A DNA stretch of 64,000 bases from Arthrobacter sp. D5-1 (lineage in GTDB: Bacteria; Actinomycetota; Actinomycetes; Actinomycetales; Micrococcaceae): contig NZ_CP014571.1 in assembly GCF_017357425.1 (NCBI RefSeq), forward strand, positions 620,001 through 684,000. The letters are read 5' to 3'. Positions 18,479 to 26,343 of this stretch are shown one piece after another (the first letter of the stretch is position 1; each line of letters starts with the position of its first letter). A program made the translations under genes and the position numbers. The notes under the pieces are model-generated. The model did no database searches. It was not told where the DNA came from and saw only the letters and a list, made by a program, of their open reading frames with translations.

Positions 18479-19521
18479 GACTTGACCTTTCGGATCCATT
18501 GATCGACGGACACGGCAATGATGATCAAGATGCCTACGGCGAGGGTCTGGTAGAGCACGTCCAGGCCAGCGAGGGAGAGGCCATTGCGGAAGACGCCAAC
18601 GATCAGGGCTCCGAGAAGCGAGCCCCAGATGGAGCCACGGCCGCCGAAGAGGCTGGTGCCGCCAATCACGACGGCGGTGATGGAGTCCAGGTTCAGGTCG
18701 ACGCCGGCGTTAGGGCTGGCGGCATTGGTACGGCCGATCTGGATCCAGGCGCCGACGGCAAGGACTGCACCGGCAGCAAGGTACACGCTCATCAGGACGC
18801 GGTTGACGGGAATGCCGGCCAGCCGGGCTGCTTCCTTGTCATCGCCCACGGCGTAGACGTGCCGTCCCCAGGCGGTCTTGCCCAAAATGAACGCTACGGC
18901 CACGTAGAGGAGGAGCATCATGACCACACCAGTGGAGATCCGGACGGGGCCGATCGGGAAGGTGCTTCCCAGCCAGGTGAGCATTCCTGGCATCGCGGAG
19001 CCGCGCACGGTGCTTCCGCCAGAGTAGAGCAGCGTCAGAGCGATGAAGATGTTCAATGTTCCCAGCGTCACGATGAACGGTGGCAGCCGGAATCTTGTGA
19101 CCAGGAAGCCGTTTAATGCTCCTGAACCAAGGCCGACGACCAGGCCTGCCAGCAGCGCAACAGGCCCTGGAATGCCGTTGCTGACCGCAAGTTGTGCGAT
19201 CACCATTGAGGACAGGATCATGACCGCGCCTACGGAGAGGTCAATGCCTGCTGTCAGGATGATCAGCGTCTGGGCGATCGCTAAGGTGCCCACCACGGCA
19301 ACCTGTTGAGTAATCAGGGACAGGTTCTCAACGCGCAGGAAGCGATCATTGAGGAGCCCGAAGACCACCACGGCGATCAGCAGCACAATAGCCGGGCTGA
19401 GTGCTGGGTATCGGTGGAGGAGGTTGCGGATTCTGCTGAGGGGCGTCTGGCGGTCGAGGAATTCCTCGGCCAGGTCAGCATGCCCCGCGCTCGGGGGGCC
19501 GGCGGTCTGTTGCTGGGTCAC
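18475..19521 (-). CDS. frcC: Fructose-type sugar ABC importer, permease
   Basis: A 348-residue membrane protein of the RbsC/FrcC family with 9-10 hydrophobic segments. The ILTAGIDLSVGAVMILSSM and VVIGGTSLFGGRGSIWGSLLGALI segments are typical. GTG start at 19521 with AGGAG upstream. Middle gene of the binding protein, permease and ATPase set under the fructan LacI operator. Confidence 0.87.
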   Translation of the reverse strand: MTQQQTAGPPSAGHADLAEEFLDRQTPLSRIRNLLHRYPALSPAIVLLIAVVVFGLLNDRFLRVENLSLITQQVAVVGTLAIAQTLIILTAGIDLSVGAVMILSSMVIAQLAVSNGIPGPVALLAGLVVGLGSGALNGFLVTRFRLPPFIVTLGTLNIFIALTLLYSGGSTVRGSAMPGMLTWLGSTFPIGPVRISTGVVMMLLLYVAVAFILGKTAWGRHVYAVGDDKEAARLAGIPVNRVLMSVYLAAGAVLAVGAWIQIGRTNAASPNAGVDLNLDSITAVVIGGTSLFGGRGSIWGSLLGALIVGVFRNGLSLAGLDVLYQTLAVGILIIIAVSVDQWIRKVKS

Positions 19522-19564
19522 TAGGGTTGCTCCTGAACTTCCATGTTCTGTAACTGCTGGGCAT

Positions 19565-19596
19565 GCGGGGAGACGCTGGTTGGAGCGTCTCCCCGC
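19565..19596 (-). terminator. Intercistronic hairpin between binding protein and permease genes
   Basis: A perfect 13-bp stem, GCGGGGAGACGCT at 19565-19577 and its complement at 19584-19596, with a 6-base loop, just after the binding-protein stop. Such hairpins commonly stabilise the upstream message, so that binding protein is made in excess over membrane subunits. Confidence 0.65.
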
Positions 19597-19607
19597 CTAG
19601 GAACGGG

Positions 19608-20720
19608 TTACTTGCCCCAGCAGATCTGGGATGCTTCGGTGGTGGTGATGCTCTTCACGCCGTCTGCGGGCTTGTCAGTGACGAGCTCGACGCCGGTGTT
19701 GAAGAAGTCAAGACCCTCTGAGTTGGCGGGCTTTTTGCCGGTCTTTGCCAGATCTACGATGGCTTTTACGCCCAGCTCGGCCATTTTGACCGGGTACTGC
19801 TGAGCCGTTGCGCCGATCACACCGGACTTGACGTTGTTTACACCTGAGCAGCCGCCGTCAACGGAGACGATCAGGACGTCCTTTTCCTTGCCCGCGGACT
19901 TCAGGGCCTCGAAAGCACCTGCGGCAGCGGGCTCGTTGATCGTGTAGACAACGTTGACATTGGGGTTCTTGGCCAGCAGGGTCTCCATCGCGGTACGTCC
20001 ACCGTCTTCGGCTCCTTGGGAAGCCTGGCTGCCGACGATTTCGTAGTCGCCGCCCTTGCCGCCGGTATACGTTCCCGTCTTGGCTTCGTCGCCGTTCTTC
20101 TTCTTATCCGCGGTGTCGATGCCGAGGCCGGTCAGGAAGCCCTGGTCGCGGTTGTAGTCCACCGAGACCACCTTGTCGTCAAAGAGATCGATGAGGGCGA
20201 TGACAGCTTTCTTGCCCGCCAGTTGCTGGGCGGTCCACTTGCCGATGAGCTCTCCGGCGTTGAAGTTGTCCGTGGCAAACGTGATGTCAGCGGCGTCGGC
20301 CGGGTCCGGCGGGGTGTCCAGCGCAATGACGAACAAGCCCGCGTCCTTGGCCTTCTTCAGGGCATCCACTACCGAGGGGCCGTTGGGGGTAATCAGAATG
20401 CCCTTGTCACCCTTGGAGATCGCATTCTCAATGGCCTGGATCTGGGTGTCCTCGTCGCCGTCGGCCTTGCCGGCCGCAAGCTTAAGGTCGACGCCGTCCG
20501 CCTCGGCGGCCTTCTTCGCGCCGTCCTGCATGGAAACGAAGAACGGGTTGGAGGTGGTCTTGACGATCAGCGAAACACCGATCTTCTCGTCGGAGCCTCC
20601 GCTGGATGAAGGGGAGGAGCTGCCTCCGCAGGCTGTCAGGCTAAGTGTGCCGAGGGTCAGGACTGCGCCGACGGCAAGAAGACGGTTCCGGGTGGACCGC
20701 GTGACTCTGGAACTCAACAT
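19608..20720 (-). CDS. frcB: Fructose-type sugar ABC importer, lipoprotein binding protein
   Basis: A 370-residue periplasmic-binding protein of the type-1 (ribose/LacI-fold) class. A signal peptide ends in the lipobox LSLTAC followed by a Gly/Ser-rich linker. The mature domain begins KIGVSLIVKTTSNPFF, with GILITPNGPSVVDAL and SVDGGCSGVNNVK in the ligand cleft region. The ATG at 20720 follows CAGGAG. First gene of the transporter operon, with promoter and LacI operator directly upstream. Fructose is inferred from the fructokinase and levanase neighbours. Confidence 0.87.
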   Translation of the reverse strand: MLSSRVTRSTRNRLLAVGAVLTLGTLSLTACGGSSSPSSSGGSDEKIGVSLIVKTTSNPFFVSMQDGAKKAAEADGVDLKLAAGKADGDEDTQIQAIENAISKGDKGILITPNGPSVVDALKKAKDAGLFVIALDTPPDPADAADITFATDNFNAGELIGKWTAQQLAGKKAVIALIDLFDDKVVSVDYNRDQGFLTGLGIDTADKKKNGDEAKTGTYTGGKGGDYEIVGSQASQGAEDGGRTAMETLLAKNPNVNVVYTINEPAAAGAFEALKSAGKEKDVLIVSVDGGCSGVNNVKSGVIGATAQQYPVKMAELGVKAIVDLAKTGKKPANSEGLDFFNTGVELVTDKPADGVKSITTTEASQICWGK

Positions 20721-20764
20721 TGAAACTCCTGGTTTTGTGGCTGTTGGCGGCGCATTTCTGCGGC

Positions 20765-20813
20765 TGACAACGTTGTCATGGAACATGTAAGCAAGCTCAC
20801 ACGATAGAGTCAA
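20765..20813 (-). promoter_or_regulatory. frcB promoter with LacI operator
   Basis: On the minus strand TTGACT (20808-20813) and TTACAT (20785-20790) are spaced by 17 bp. Six bases downstream is the perfect 14-bp palindrome TGACAACGTTGTCA at 20765-20778, which would sit over the transcription start. The same core palindrome precedes the levanase gene, and it has the CG centre typical of LacI-family sites. Confidence 0.82.
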
Positions 20814-20841
20814 GTATTAAATCGAGTTGAGGAGCAGCAAG

Positions 20842-21906
20842 TTGACAACGATGTCTAATCGTTACCAGTCCGACTCCGGACGCAAGCGCCCCACCATGAA
20901 GAATGTTGCCGATCTCGCGGGCGTTGGGATTAAGACAGTTTCCCGCGTCGTGAACGATGAGCCGGGCGTCTCCGAGGCGACCCGCCAGCGGGTCATACGG
21001 GCGACGGAACAGCTGCAGTACCAACTGGACATCACGGCGGGCAGCCTGAAGCGTTCCGGACGCAAGACCCAGTCCATCGGCTTGCTGCTTCCGAGCGTTT
21101 CCAACCCATTCAGTGGGGAGATCCACAGGGCCATGGAAGACGCCTTGGCTGTGCGCGGCATTGCCGTCTTCGCTGCAAGCCTGGATGACGATCCCGACCG
21201 GGAGAGGAAACTCATTTCGGCTTTCCTGGGCCGCCGGGTCGATGGGCTTGTGCTGACTACCATCGCCAAGAGCCAGGCGTACATGATTCCGGAGCACTCC
21301 CGCGATCTGCCACTGGTATTCGTTGACCGTGAGCCCGCGGGCATTGAGGCCGACGCGGTAGTGACTGATAACGAAATTGGTGCGGCAAAGGCGGCGGCCC
21401 ATCTCATCAAGCATGGGCATACCCGGCTGGCTTACCTTGGCGACCGGACTGATATTCAGACTGCCGGGAGGCGCCGGACAGGGTTCCTGGATGGCGTGGG
21501 ACAAGCAGGCGTTTCCACGTCCGGGATCGCCATTCGTGAAAACCTGCATGACGAGGAAACCGCATGCCGGGCCGCTCACGAGCTGCTTACCTCAGAGAAC
21601 CCGCCGACGGCGATATTTTCCAGTCAGAACTTGGTGACGTTCGGGGCCATGCGGGCTCTGAAAGCCCTTGGACTGCATCACAAGGTTGCCCTCATTGGAT
21701 TTGATGATTTCACCCTGGCCGACATGATGGACCCCGGGATCACAGTGATCGCCCAGCATCCCGAACGCATCGGCAAGCTTGCGGCTGAGCGGATCCTTGC
21801 AAGGATCGATGGCGACCAGAGCCCTGCCCAAACGTATGTCATCCCAACCGAACTGATAGAGCGGGGTTCCGGCGAAATTCGGCCCCAAGCTGACGCAGGC
21901 AAATAG
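20842..21906 (+). CDS. LacI-family repressor of fructan genes
   Basis: A 354-residue regulator. The N-terminal helix-turn-helix and hinge run from TMKNVADLAGVGIKTVSRVVND to LQYQLDITAGSLKRSG, followed by a sugar-binding domain starting SIGLLLPSVSNPFSGEI and ending with LIGFDDFTLADMMDPGITVI. It is divergent from the frcBCA-kinase operon. I prefer the TTG start at 20842, because AGGAG lies 7 bases upstream; the ATG at 20851 is 16 bases from it. Fructose or a fructose phosphate is the likely effector. Confidence 0.85.
   Translation: MTTMSNRYQSDSGRKRPTMKNVADLAGVGIKTVSRVVNDEPGVSEATRQRVIRATEQLQYQLDITAGSLKRSGRKTQSIGLLLPSVSNPFSGEIHRAMEDALAVRGIAVFAASLDDDPDRERKLISAFLGRRVDGLVLTTIAKSQAYMIPEHSRDLPLVFVDREPAGIEADAVVTDNEIGAAKAAAHLIKHGHTRLAYLGDRTDIQTAGRRRTGFLDGVGQAGVSTSGIAIRENLHDEETACRAAHELLTSENPPTAIFSSQNLVTFGAMRALKALGLHHKVALIGFDDFTLADMMDPGITVIAQHPERIGKLAAERILARIDGDQSPAQTYVIPTELIERGSGEIRPQADAGK
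20843..20856 (+). promoter_or_regulatory. Operator-like site over the LacI gene start
   Basis: TGACAACGATGTCT matches the TGACAACGTTGTCA operator at 12 of 14 positions and covers both possible start codons of the LacI gene. It could allow autoregulation by roadblock and DNA looping to the frcB operator 78 bp away. Confidence 0.5.
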
Positions 21907-21943
21907 CTGAGCAATCCGAAACCAACCGAGCAAAGGACTGGCC

Positions 21944-22243
21944 ATGACCAAGACACTGTACGCAGAGTTCACCGTCAAAGAAGGCAGTGAAACCCGGGTC
22001 GCGGAAATGATGGCAACGCTGACGGAACACGTCCGGAACGAACCGGGAAATGTGATGTTCCTGCCGTACACGCGGGAAACCAACCCGCGGGAGTACTTCG
22101 TCTTCGAGGTGTACCGGGACGAGCAGGCCTTCCAAGAGCACATCGGGGCCGATTACGGCCGGGAGTTCAACGCCGAACTTGCCGATCACATAGAGGGCGA
22201 CGGTTCCGCCCTGACCTGGCTGAACCCACTGATCCAACCGTAG
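21944..22243 (+). CDS. Antibiotic-biosynthesis-monooxygenase-fold protein
   Basis: A 99-residue dimeric alpha-beta barrel of the ABM/YgiN family. YAEFTVKEGSETRVAEMMATL, NEPGNVMFLPYTRETNP and YFVFEVYRDEQAFQEHIGADYGREF follow the family pattern. Members act as cofactor-free quinol monooxygenases or as small stress proteins; the substrate cannot be inferred. It follows the LacI gene by 37 bases, with AAAGGA before the ATG, so it may be co-transcribed with it. Confidence 0.8.
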   Translation: MTKTLYAEFTVKEGSETRVAEMMATLTEHVRNEPGNVMFLPYTRETNPREYFVFEVYRDEQAFQEHIGADYGREFNAELADHIEGDGSALTWLNPLIQP

Positions 22244-22248
22244 AAGCA

Positions 22249-22284
22249 GGGGCGGCGGCCAGACGAAAGCCGGCCGCCGTCCCC
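22249..22284. terminator. Bidirectional terminator between convergent genes
   Basis: GGGGCGGCGGCC at 22249-22260 pairs with GGCCGCCG(T)CCCC at 22272-22284 with one bulged base. It separates the ABM-fold gene from the convergent levanase gene and can serve both. Confidence 0.65.
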
Positions 22285-22300
22285 CGCTACGGGTAGTGCG

Positions 22301-24928
22301 TTACTTCTTTCCGGGAAGGAACATTGCTCCTTCCATGGGGGTCACCGTGAGGGACTTCAGTTGCGCTGTTCCACCCTCTGCAAAGAGGGTCATCCGGTCA
22401 GCGCCGGCGTTCGGAAATACTTGATCGGTGATGGTCCGGAGACCGTCGCCGGAGAACACTTCCACGGATGAGCGGTCTACATACACCCGCAGGGTGACAT
22501 TGCCCTTTTGGTCCAGTGCGACAGGGGCGTCCTCAACTGAAGCGAAGGTCGGGTGGAAAGCGGTGTTTCCCGATGTCGTGCGGTCAACGAAGACCTTACC
22601 GGTGATGGAGTCATAGCCGATGGCGGTGGAGGAGTTGGCGTCGCCCAGTACGGTGATGCCTGACTTTTTCGCCGTGCCGGGTGCGAACGTGATGTCCACG
22701 CGCTGGACCTGACCTGAAGTGGCAGAGGGCAGCGGGGTTGTTCCGGCCTTGATGGCACCGCCCTTCTTGTCCGTGTAGCTGGGCTTTGTCGCGAGCTTGT
22801 CCACCTGCTTGACCACGCTTTGGGCAAGGCGTGGTCCATCAGGTGTCTGCGTCAGCTGCACCTCCCGGGGCAACGACATGGCACTGCGCCAGGGGGTGGT
22901 GGGGATGGTGTTGGCGTAATCCCAGTTGTTCATCCAGCCCAGCATGACCCGCTTGTTGTCGGGCATGTTCGAGAACGAAACGGCCGCGTAGTAGTCGCGT
23001 CCGTAGTCCAGCCAGTCATAAGACTCCAGCTTGGACTTCGCTGCTGTGGAGCTGGCTGTGAACTCATCCGCGAGGATGTGCCCCCATCCGAATCTGTTGT
23101 TGTCGACAACCTTGATGTGTGCCTGCTGGCCAACGAATTCCCTGGTATCCCACGAGGCCCAATCCAAGCTTTCGCTGTCGTTGCCGGTAGCGGTACGGAC
23201 CACTTGTCCGTTGACAACCAAGTTCACCGTTTCTTCATCGGACCTGGCGACGGCGGCTGTGTCAGTGAGCATGACGTGATCAAGAGTCATGTGGCCCCAC
23301 CCGCCGGTAGCTTCGTCAACGACTCGCAGCTGTGCCTTCTCGCCGGCGAACTCCGAGACATCCCAGCCTTTCCAGTTCAGCAATCCCGCGTTATCACCGG
23401 CCAGGGAGCGGACTACATTGCCGTTGACCAGCAACTGGACGGCCAGGGTCTGGCCTGAGTCCGCTGTTCGGTTGCCGCCTCCCACCAGCATGGACATGAA
23501 GTCCTTGGTGATGGGGAACTCGGGGGAGGTCAGGGTGCCTTGGCGGTCATCACCGGGTACGGCGCCTGTTTCGAAGGTGTTGATTCGCTTGGCGCCGATG
23601 TAGAAGTCCCCGCCGCTGGTGGCCGGCTGGTAATTGGGGGTCAGGTCGCCTGTCCCCGTCCAGCCTGCATCGGCCAGCGTTGTGCCATTGGGAACCTCGA
23701 AGCCGTCAAACTTCAGCTCTCCCGAGGGCGGGGTGTTGTCCAACTTGTCGGAGACGCGGGGGTGCTTACCGCCGCCGATGAGGAAGTTAAGGTAGTCGTC
23801 GGTCACGGTGAAAGTTGGTGACTGCATGGAACCCAGGGGCCAGTCGCCGTCGTTGAATGAGTTGATCAGTCCTGTTCCGCCGAATCCGGTTACCGGGCTC
23901 TGGCTGGGCAGGGATCCGGGCGCGGGAGCGTCACCGAAAGGACCGTTCTTCCAGTTGCCTGGTTCGTTGTTTATGGTCCATCCGTTGTAGGTGCCGTCGT
24001 TGAAGCCTGCCATGACCGTGCCGGCGGGTACCTCGGCCACTGGTTCGGTGGTTTCGGAGGTGAACGTGGTGCCGTCAAAGTTGCCCACGAAGTATTGACC
24101 GGCCGATCCTCCCGCAACACCGCCGGGGTTGATGTTGACCACCATGACCCACTTGATGTTGTTCTTATCCCCATCCACCGCCAGCGGGAACAAGTCAGGG
24201 CATTCCCACTGGCCGCCGGTAGCGTTGGCCGGCCCGAATTCGCTCAGGGCAGTCCAGTCCTTGAGGTTGCCGGACTTGTAGAGGAGCACCTTGTGATCCT
24301 GCGATTCGACGACGGTCATGACCCAGTAGCCACCGCCGGACGGGTTGTCGTACCAGAAGACCTTGGGGTCCCGGAAGTTGGCAGAATTGCGGTTCAGCAC
24401 CGGGTTTCCTGAGTATTTGGTCCAGGTCTGGCCATCATCCAAGCTGTAGGCCAGGGACTGGGCTTGCAAGCCCCGATGCGGGGAAGCTTCCTTGTAGGCG
24501 CTGGTGTAGATGGCCACCAATGCGGGGTTTTCTTTGGTCCCGAAGCCTGTTGTGTTGTCCTTATCCACCACAATGCTGCCGGAGAATACATCCTCCTGCG
24601 CGTCGGTGGACAGTGCCAGGGGCTGCTCTTGCCAGTGAACCAGGTCCTTCGACGTCGCGTGACCCCACGACATGTTCCCCCAGGTGTTGCCGGAGGGATT
24701 GTGTTGGTAGAACAGGTGATAAACCCCCTTGTGGAAAACCATTCCATTGGGATCGTTCATCCAATTTTTCGCTGGCGTGTAGTGGTAAGCAGGTCGAAAG
24801 TCCTCACTTCCCACCCCCGGTGCCGCAGAGGCTGGTGCCACGCCGGCCATGATGCCCGAAAGCGTCAGGCCCGCCAGCGTCAATGCAGACGTCGCTGCCC
24901 GCATCCTACTGATCGTGAATTTAGTCAT
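22301..24928 (-). CDS. Secreted GH32 levanase / fructan hydrolase
   Basis: An 875-residue exported glycosidase hydrolysing beta-fructosidic bonds in levan, inulin or sucrose. The signal peptide is cleaved near ASA-A at 35. GH32 catalytic residues are all present: nucleophile D59 in WMNDPNG, D187 in FRDPKVFW, acid/base E242 in WECPDLF. The propeller is interrupted at about 307-630 by beta domains and resumes with DWLDYGRDYYAAVSF near 638. The usual C-terminal beta-sandwich ends the protein. There is no cell-wall anchor. The ATG at 24928 follows GGAAGAA. It supplies fructose to the importer and kinase of the neighbouring operon and shares their operator. Confidence 0.88.
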   Translation of the reverse strand: MTKFTISRMRAATSALTLAGLTLSGIMAGVAPASAAPGVGSEDFRPAYHYTPAKNWMNDPNGMVFHKGVYHLFYQHNPSGNTWGNMSWGHATSKDLVHWQEQPLALSTDAQEDVFSGSIVVDKDNTTGFGTKENPALVAIYTSAYKEASPHRGLQAQSLAYSLDDGQTWTKYSGNPVLNRNSANFRDPKVFWYDNPSGGGYWVMTVVESQDHKVLLYKSGNLKDWTALSEFGPANATGGQWECPDLFPLAVDGDKNNIKWVMVVNINPGGVAGGSAGQYFVGNFDGTTFTSETTEPVAEVPAGTVMAGFNDGTYNGWTINNEPGNWKNGPFGDAPAPGSLPSQSPVTGFGGTGLINSFNDGDWPLGSMQSPTFTVTDDYLNFLIGGGKHPRVSDKLDNTPPSGELKFDGFEVPNGTTLADAGWTGTGDLTPNYQPATSGGDFYIGAKRINTFETGAVPGDDRQGTLTSPEFPITKDFMSMLVGGGNRTADSGQTLAVQLLVNGNVVRSLAGDNAGLLNWKGWDVSEFAGEKAQLRVVDEATGGWGHMTLDHVMLTDTAAVARSDEETVNLVVNGQVVRTATGNDSESLDWASWDTREFVGQQAHIKVVDNNRFGWGHILADEFTASSTAAKSKLESYDWLDYGRDYYAAVSFSNMPDNKRVMLGWMNNWDYANTIPTTPWRSAMSLPREVQLTQTPDGPRLAQSVVKQVDKLATKPSYTDKKGGAIKAGTTPLPSATSGQVQRVDITFAPGTAKKSGITVLGDANSSTAIGYDSITGKVFVDRTTSGNTAFHPTFASVEDAPVALDQKGNVTLRVYVDRSSVEVFSGDGLRTITDQVFPNAGADRMTLFAEGGTAQLKSLTVTPMEGAMFLPGKK

Positions 24929-24973
24929 TGTTCTTCCAAGTCGCCCTTCATCGCGCGTGCCCATCCCCACATA

Positions 24974-25025
24974 GACAACGTTGTCAGTGCGTTGAAAGCT
25001 ACGATAAGTCCACCGGACAAGTCAA
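24974..25025 (-). promoter_or_regulatory. Levanase promoter with shared LacI operator
   Basis: GACAACGTTGTC at 24974-24985 is the core of the operator found before frcB. On the minus strand TTGACT (25020-25025) and a weaker TAGCTT (24996-25001) are 18 bp apart and lie just upstream of it, the same geometry as the frcB promoter. Confidence 0.72.
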
Positions 25026-25047
25026 CGGTCGTTCGAGATGTCTGCAG

Positions 25048-25695
25048 GTGGTTGCCACCGCGGATCTCAGTGACCTGAACTCATTGGTGGAGCTGTTCGA
25101 AAACGCGGATGGCGTGATCCACCTCGGGGGAATTCCTGATGAGGCGGATTTCCATGACTTGGCGGAGGTGAATATCGTCGGCACGTATCACGTTCTCGAG
25201 GCTGCCCGACGTGCCGGAGTGCCTCGAGTGGTCTACGCCAGCAGCAACCGTTTGACGGGTATGTACTCAGCCGGCGATCCGGTCTCATCGGACATGCCAC
25301 CCCGTCCCGATGGCTTCTACGGAGTTTCGAAAGTCGAGGGAGAAGCCCTGTGCCGGCTCTACGCGGACAAATTTGGCATCAGTACCATCGCCGTACGTAT
25401 CGGCAGCTACGAACATCGACCGGGTTCCGCCCGCGAGCAGCGGACCTGGCTTAGCCCGTCAGATGCGGTTCGGGCTTTCCTCGCCACGATGACCACCGCA
25501 GAACACGTCGCCGTCTTTTACGGCGTCTCCGCGAACACCGGCCGGTGGTGGGACCTAAAGGCGGGAGACGCCGTCGGGTTCATTCCTGAGGATGACGCAG
25601 CCCGATGGGGAGCGGCGGAGGATTATGATCCAAACCTGCCTCAGGGCGGGATCTACGCGAGCAAAGGGTACTCCATCGACAAGATGTCCTTGTAG
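25048..25695 (+). pseudogene. 5'-truncated uronate dehydrogenase-like gene
   Basis: About 215 residues align in order with NAD-dependent uronate dehydrogenases: ENADGVIHLGG, NIVGTYHVLEAARRAGVPRVVYASSN, the catalytic YGVSK with its tyrosine and lysine, AVRIGS, and GRWWDL. The first roughly 40-45 residues, including the glycine-rich NAD motif, are missing, and no reading frame upstream supplies them. The sequence there is instead the levanase promoter. An open frame does extend back to 24928, but its peptide is unlike the family. Most likely a remnant left by a rearrangement that placed the levanase promoter here; an intact, unusually short protein is a less likely alternative. Confidence 0.7.
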
Positions 25696-25705
25696 CAGGG
25701 GGTGC

Positions 25706-26299
25706 TTAGCGCTGCGACGGCGCGAAAGCGATCTCCTCGGTGCGGGCAATGCCTCGCTCAATGGCCGCCTTGTCGATGCCCAGAAGCGTGGTGAGCCACA
25801 TGCCGTTTTGCACAACAACGATGTCGGCCGCCCGCTCCCTGCATTCTTCGGGAGACAAGCCGGAAATGGCATTCCCGATCAATGCCGCAAGCCCTTGGAG
25901 ATACCGGTCAAAAGCTGCGGCATTGATCTGTGCAAAGTCCTCATGTGCCTGGGCCAGGGCCCACAGATGAAGGCGGAGGGACAGATACGGCGTGGTCAGG
26001 AGCCCTGGGTCCGCAACCCTACGGAGAGACTCGCGGAGTTGTTCGTCCGGGGTGGAAGTGGGCGAAGGCTCCACCAAGAGGAGGTCGTGCTCTTCAATCT
26101 GGTGGAGCACCGCGCGGATCAAACTCGATTTGTCTTCGTAGTAGTAATTCACCAGCCCCAAGGCGACGCCGGCTTCCCGTGCCACGGCACGCATATTGAT
26201 GCCCGAAATGCCGTGGCGGGACAGTAGTTCCAGTGCCGCTTCAAGAATGCGCTTCTGTCTGTCAACCTGTTCGCCGGACTTGACGGTGCTTGTACCCAT
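25706..26299 (-). CDS. TetR-family regulator, BetI-like
   Basis: A 197-residue repressor. The N-terminal DNA-binding domain reads RILEAALELLSRHGISGINMRAVAREAGVALGLVNYYYEDKSSLIRAVL. The C-terminal domain, with SLRLHLWALAQAHEDF, resembles BetI-type ligand domains. Its ATG has no strong ribosome site. It converges with the uronate dehydrogenase remnant. No target is adjacent. The paired TTGAAC/GTTCAA operators before betB are a plausible distant target, but no copy of that site was seen near its own start. Confidence 0.82.
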   Translation of the reverse strand: MGTSTVKSGEQVDRQKRILEAALELLSRHGISGINMRAVAREAGVALGLVNYYYEDKSSLIRAVLHQIEEHDLLLVEPSPTSTPDEQLRESLRRVADPGLLTTPYLSLRLHLWALAQAHEDFAQINAAAFDRYLQGLAALIGNAISGLSPEECRERAADIVVVQNGMWLTTLLGIDKAAIERGIARTEEIAFAPSQR

Positions 26300-26343
26300 C
26301 CGGCCAGACTATTGCCTAAGCCAGATCAGCGCATCCTGACCAT

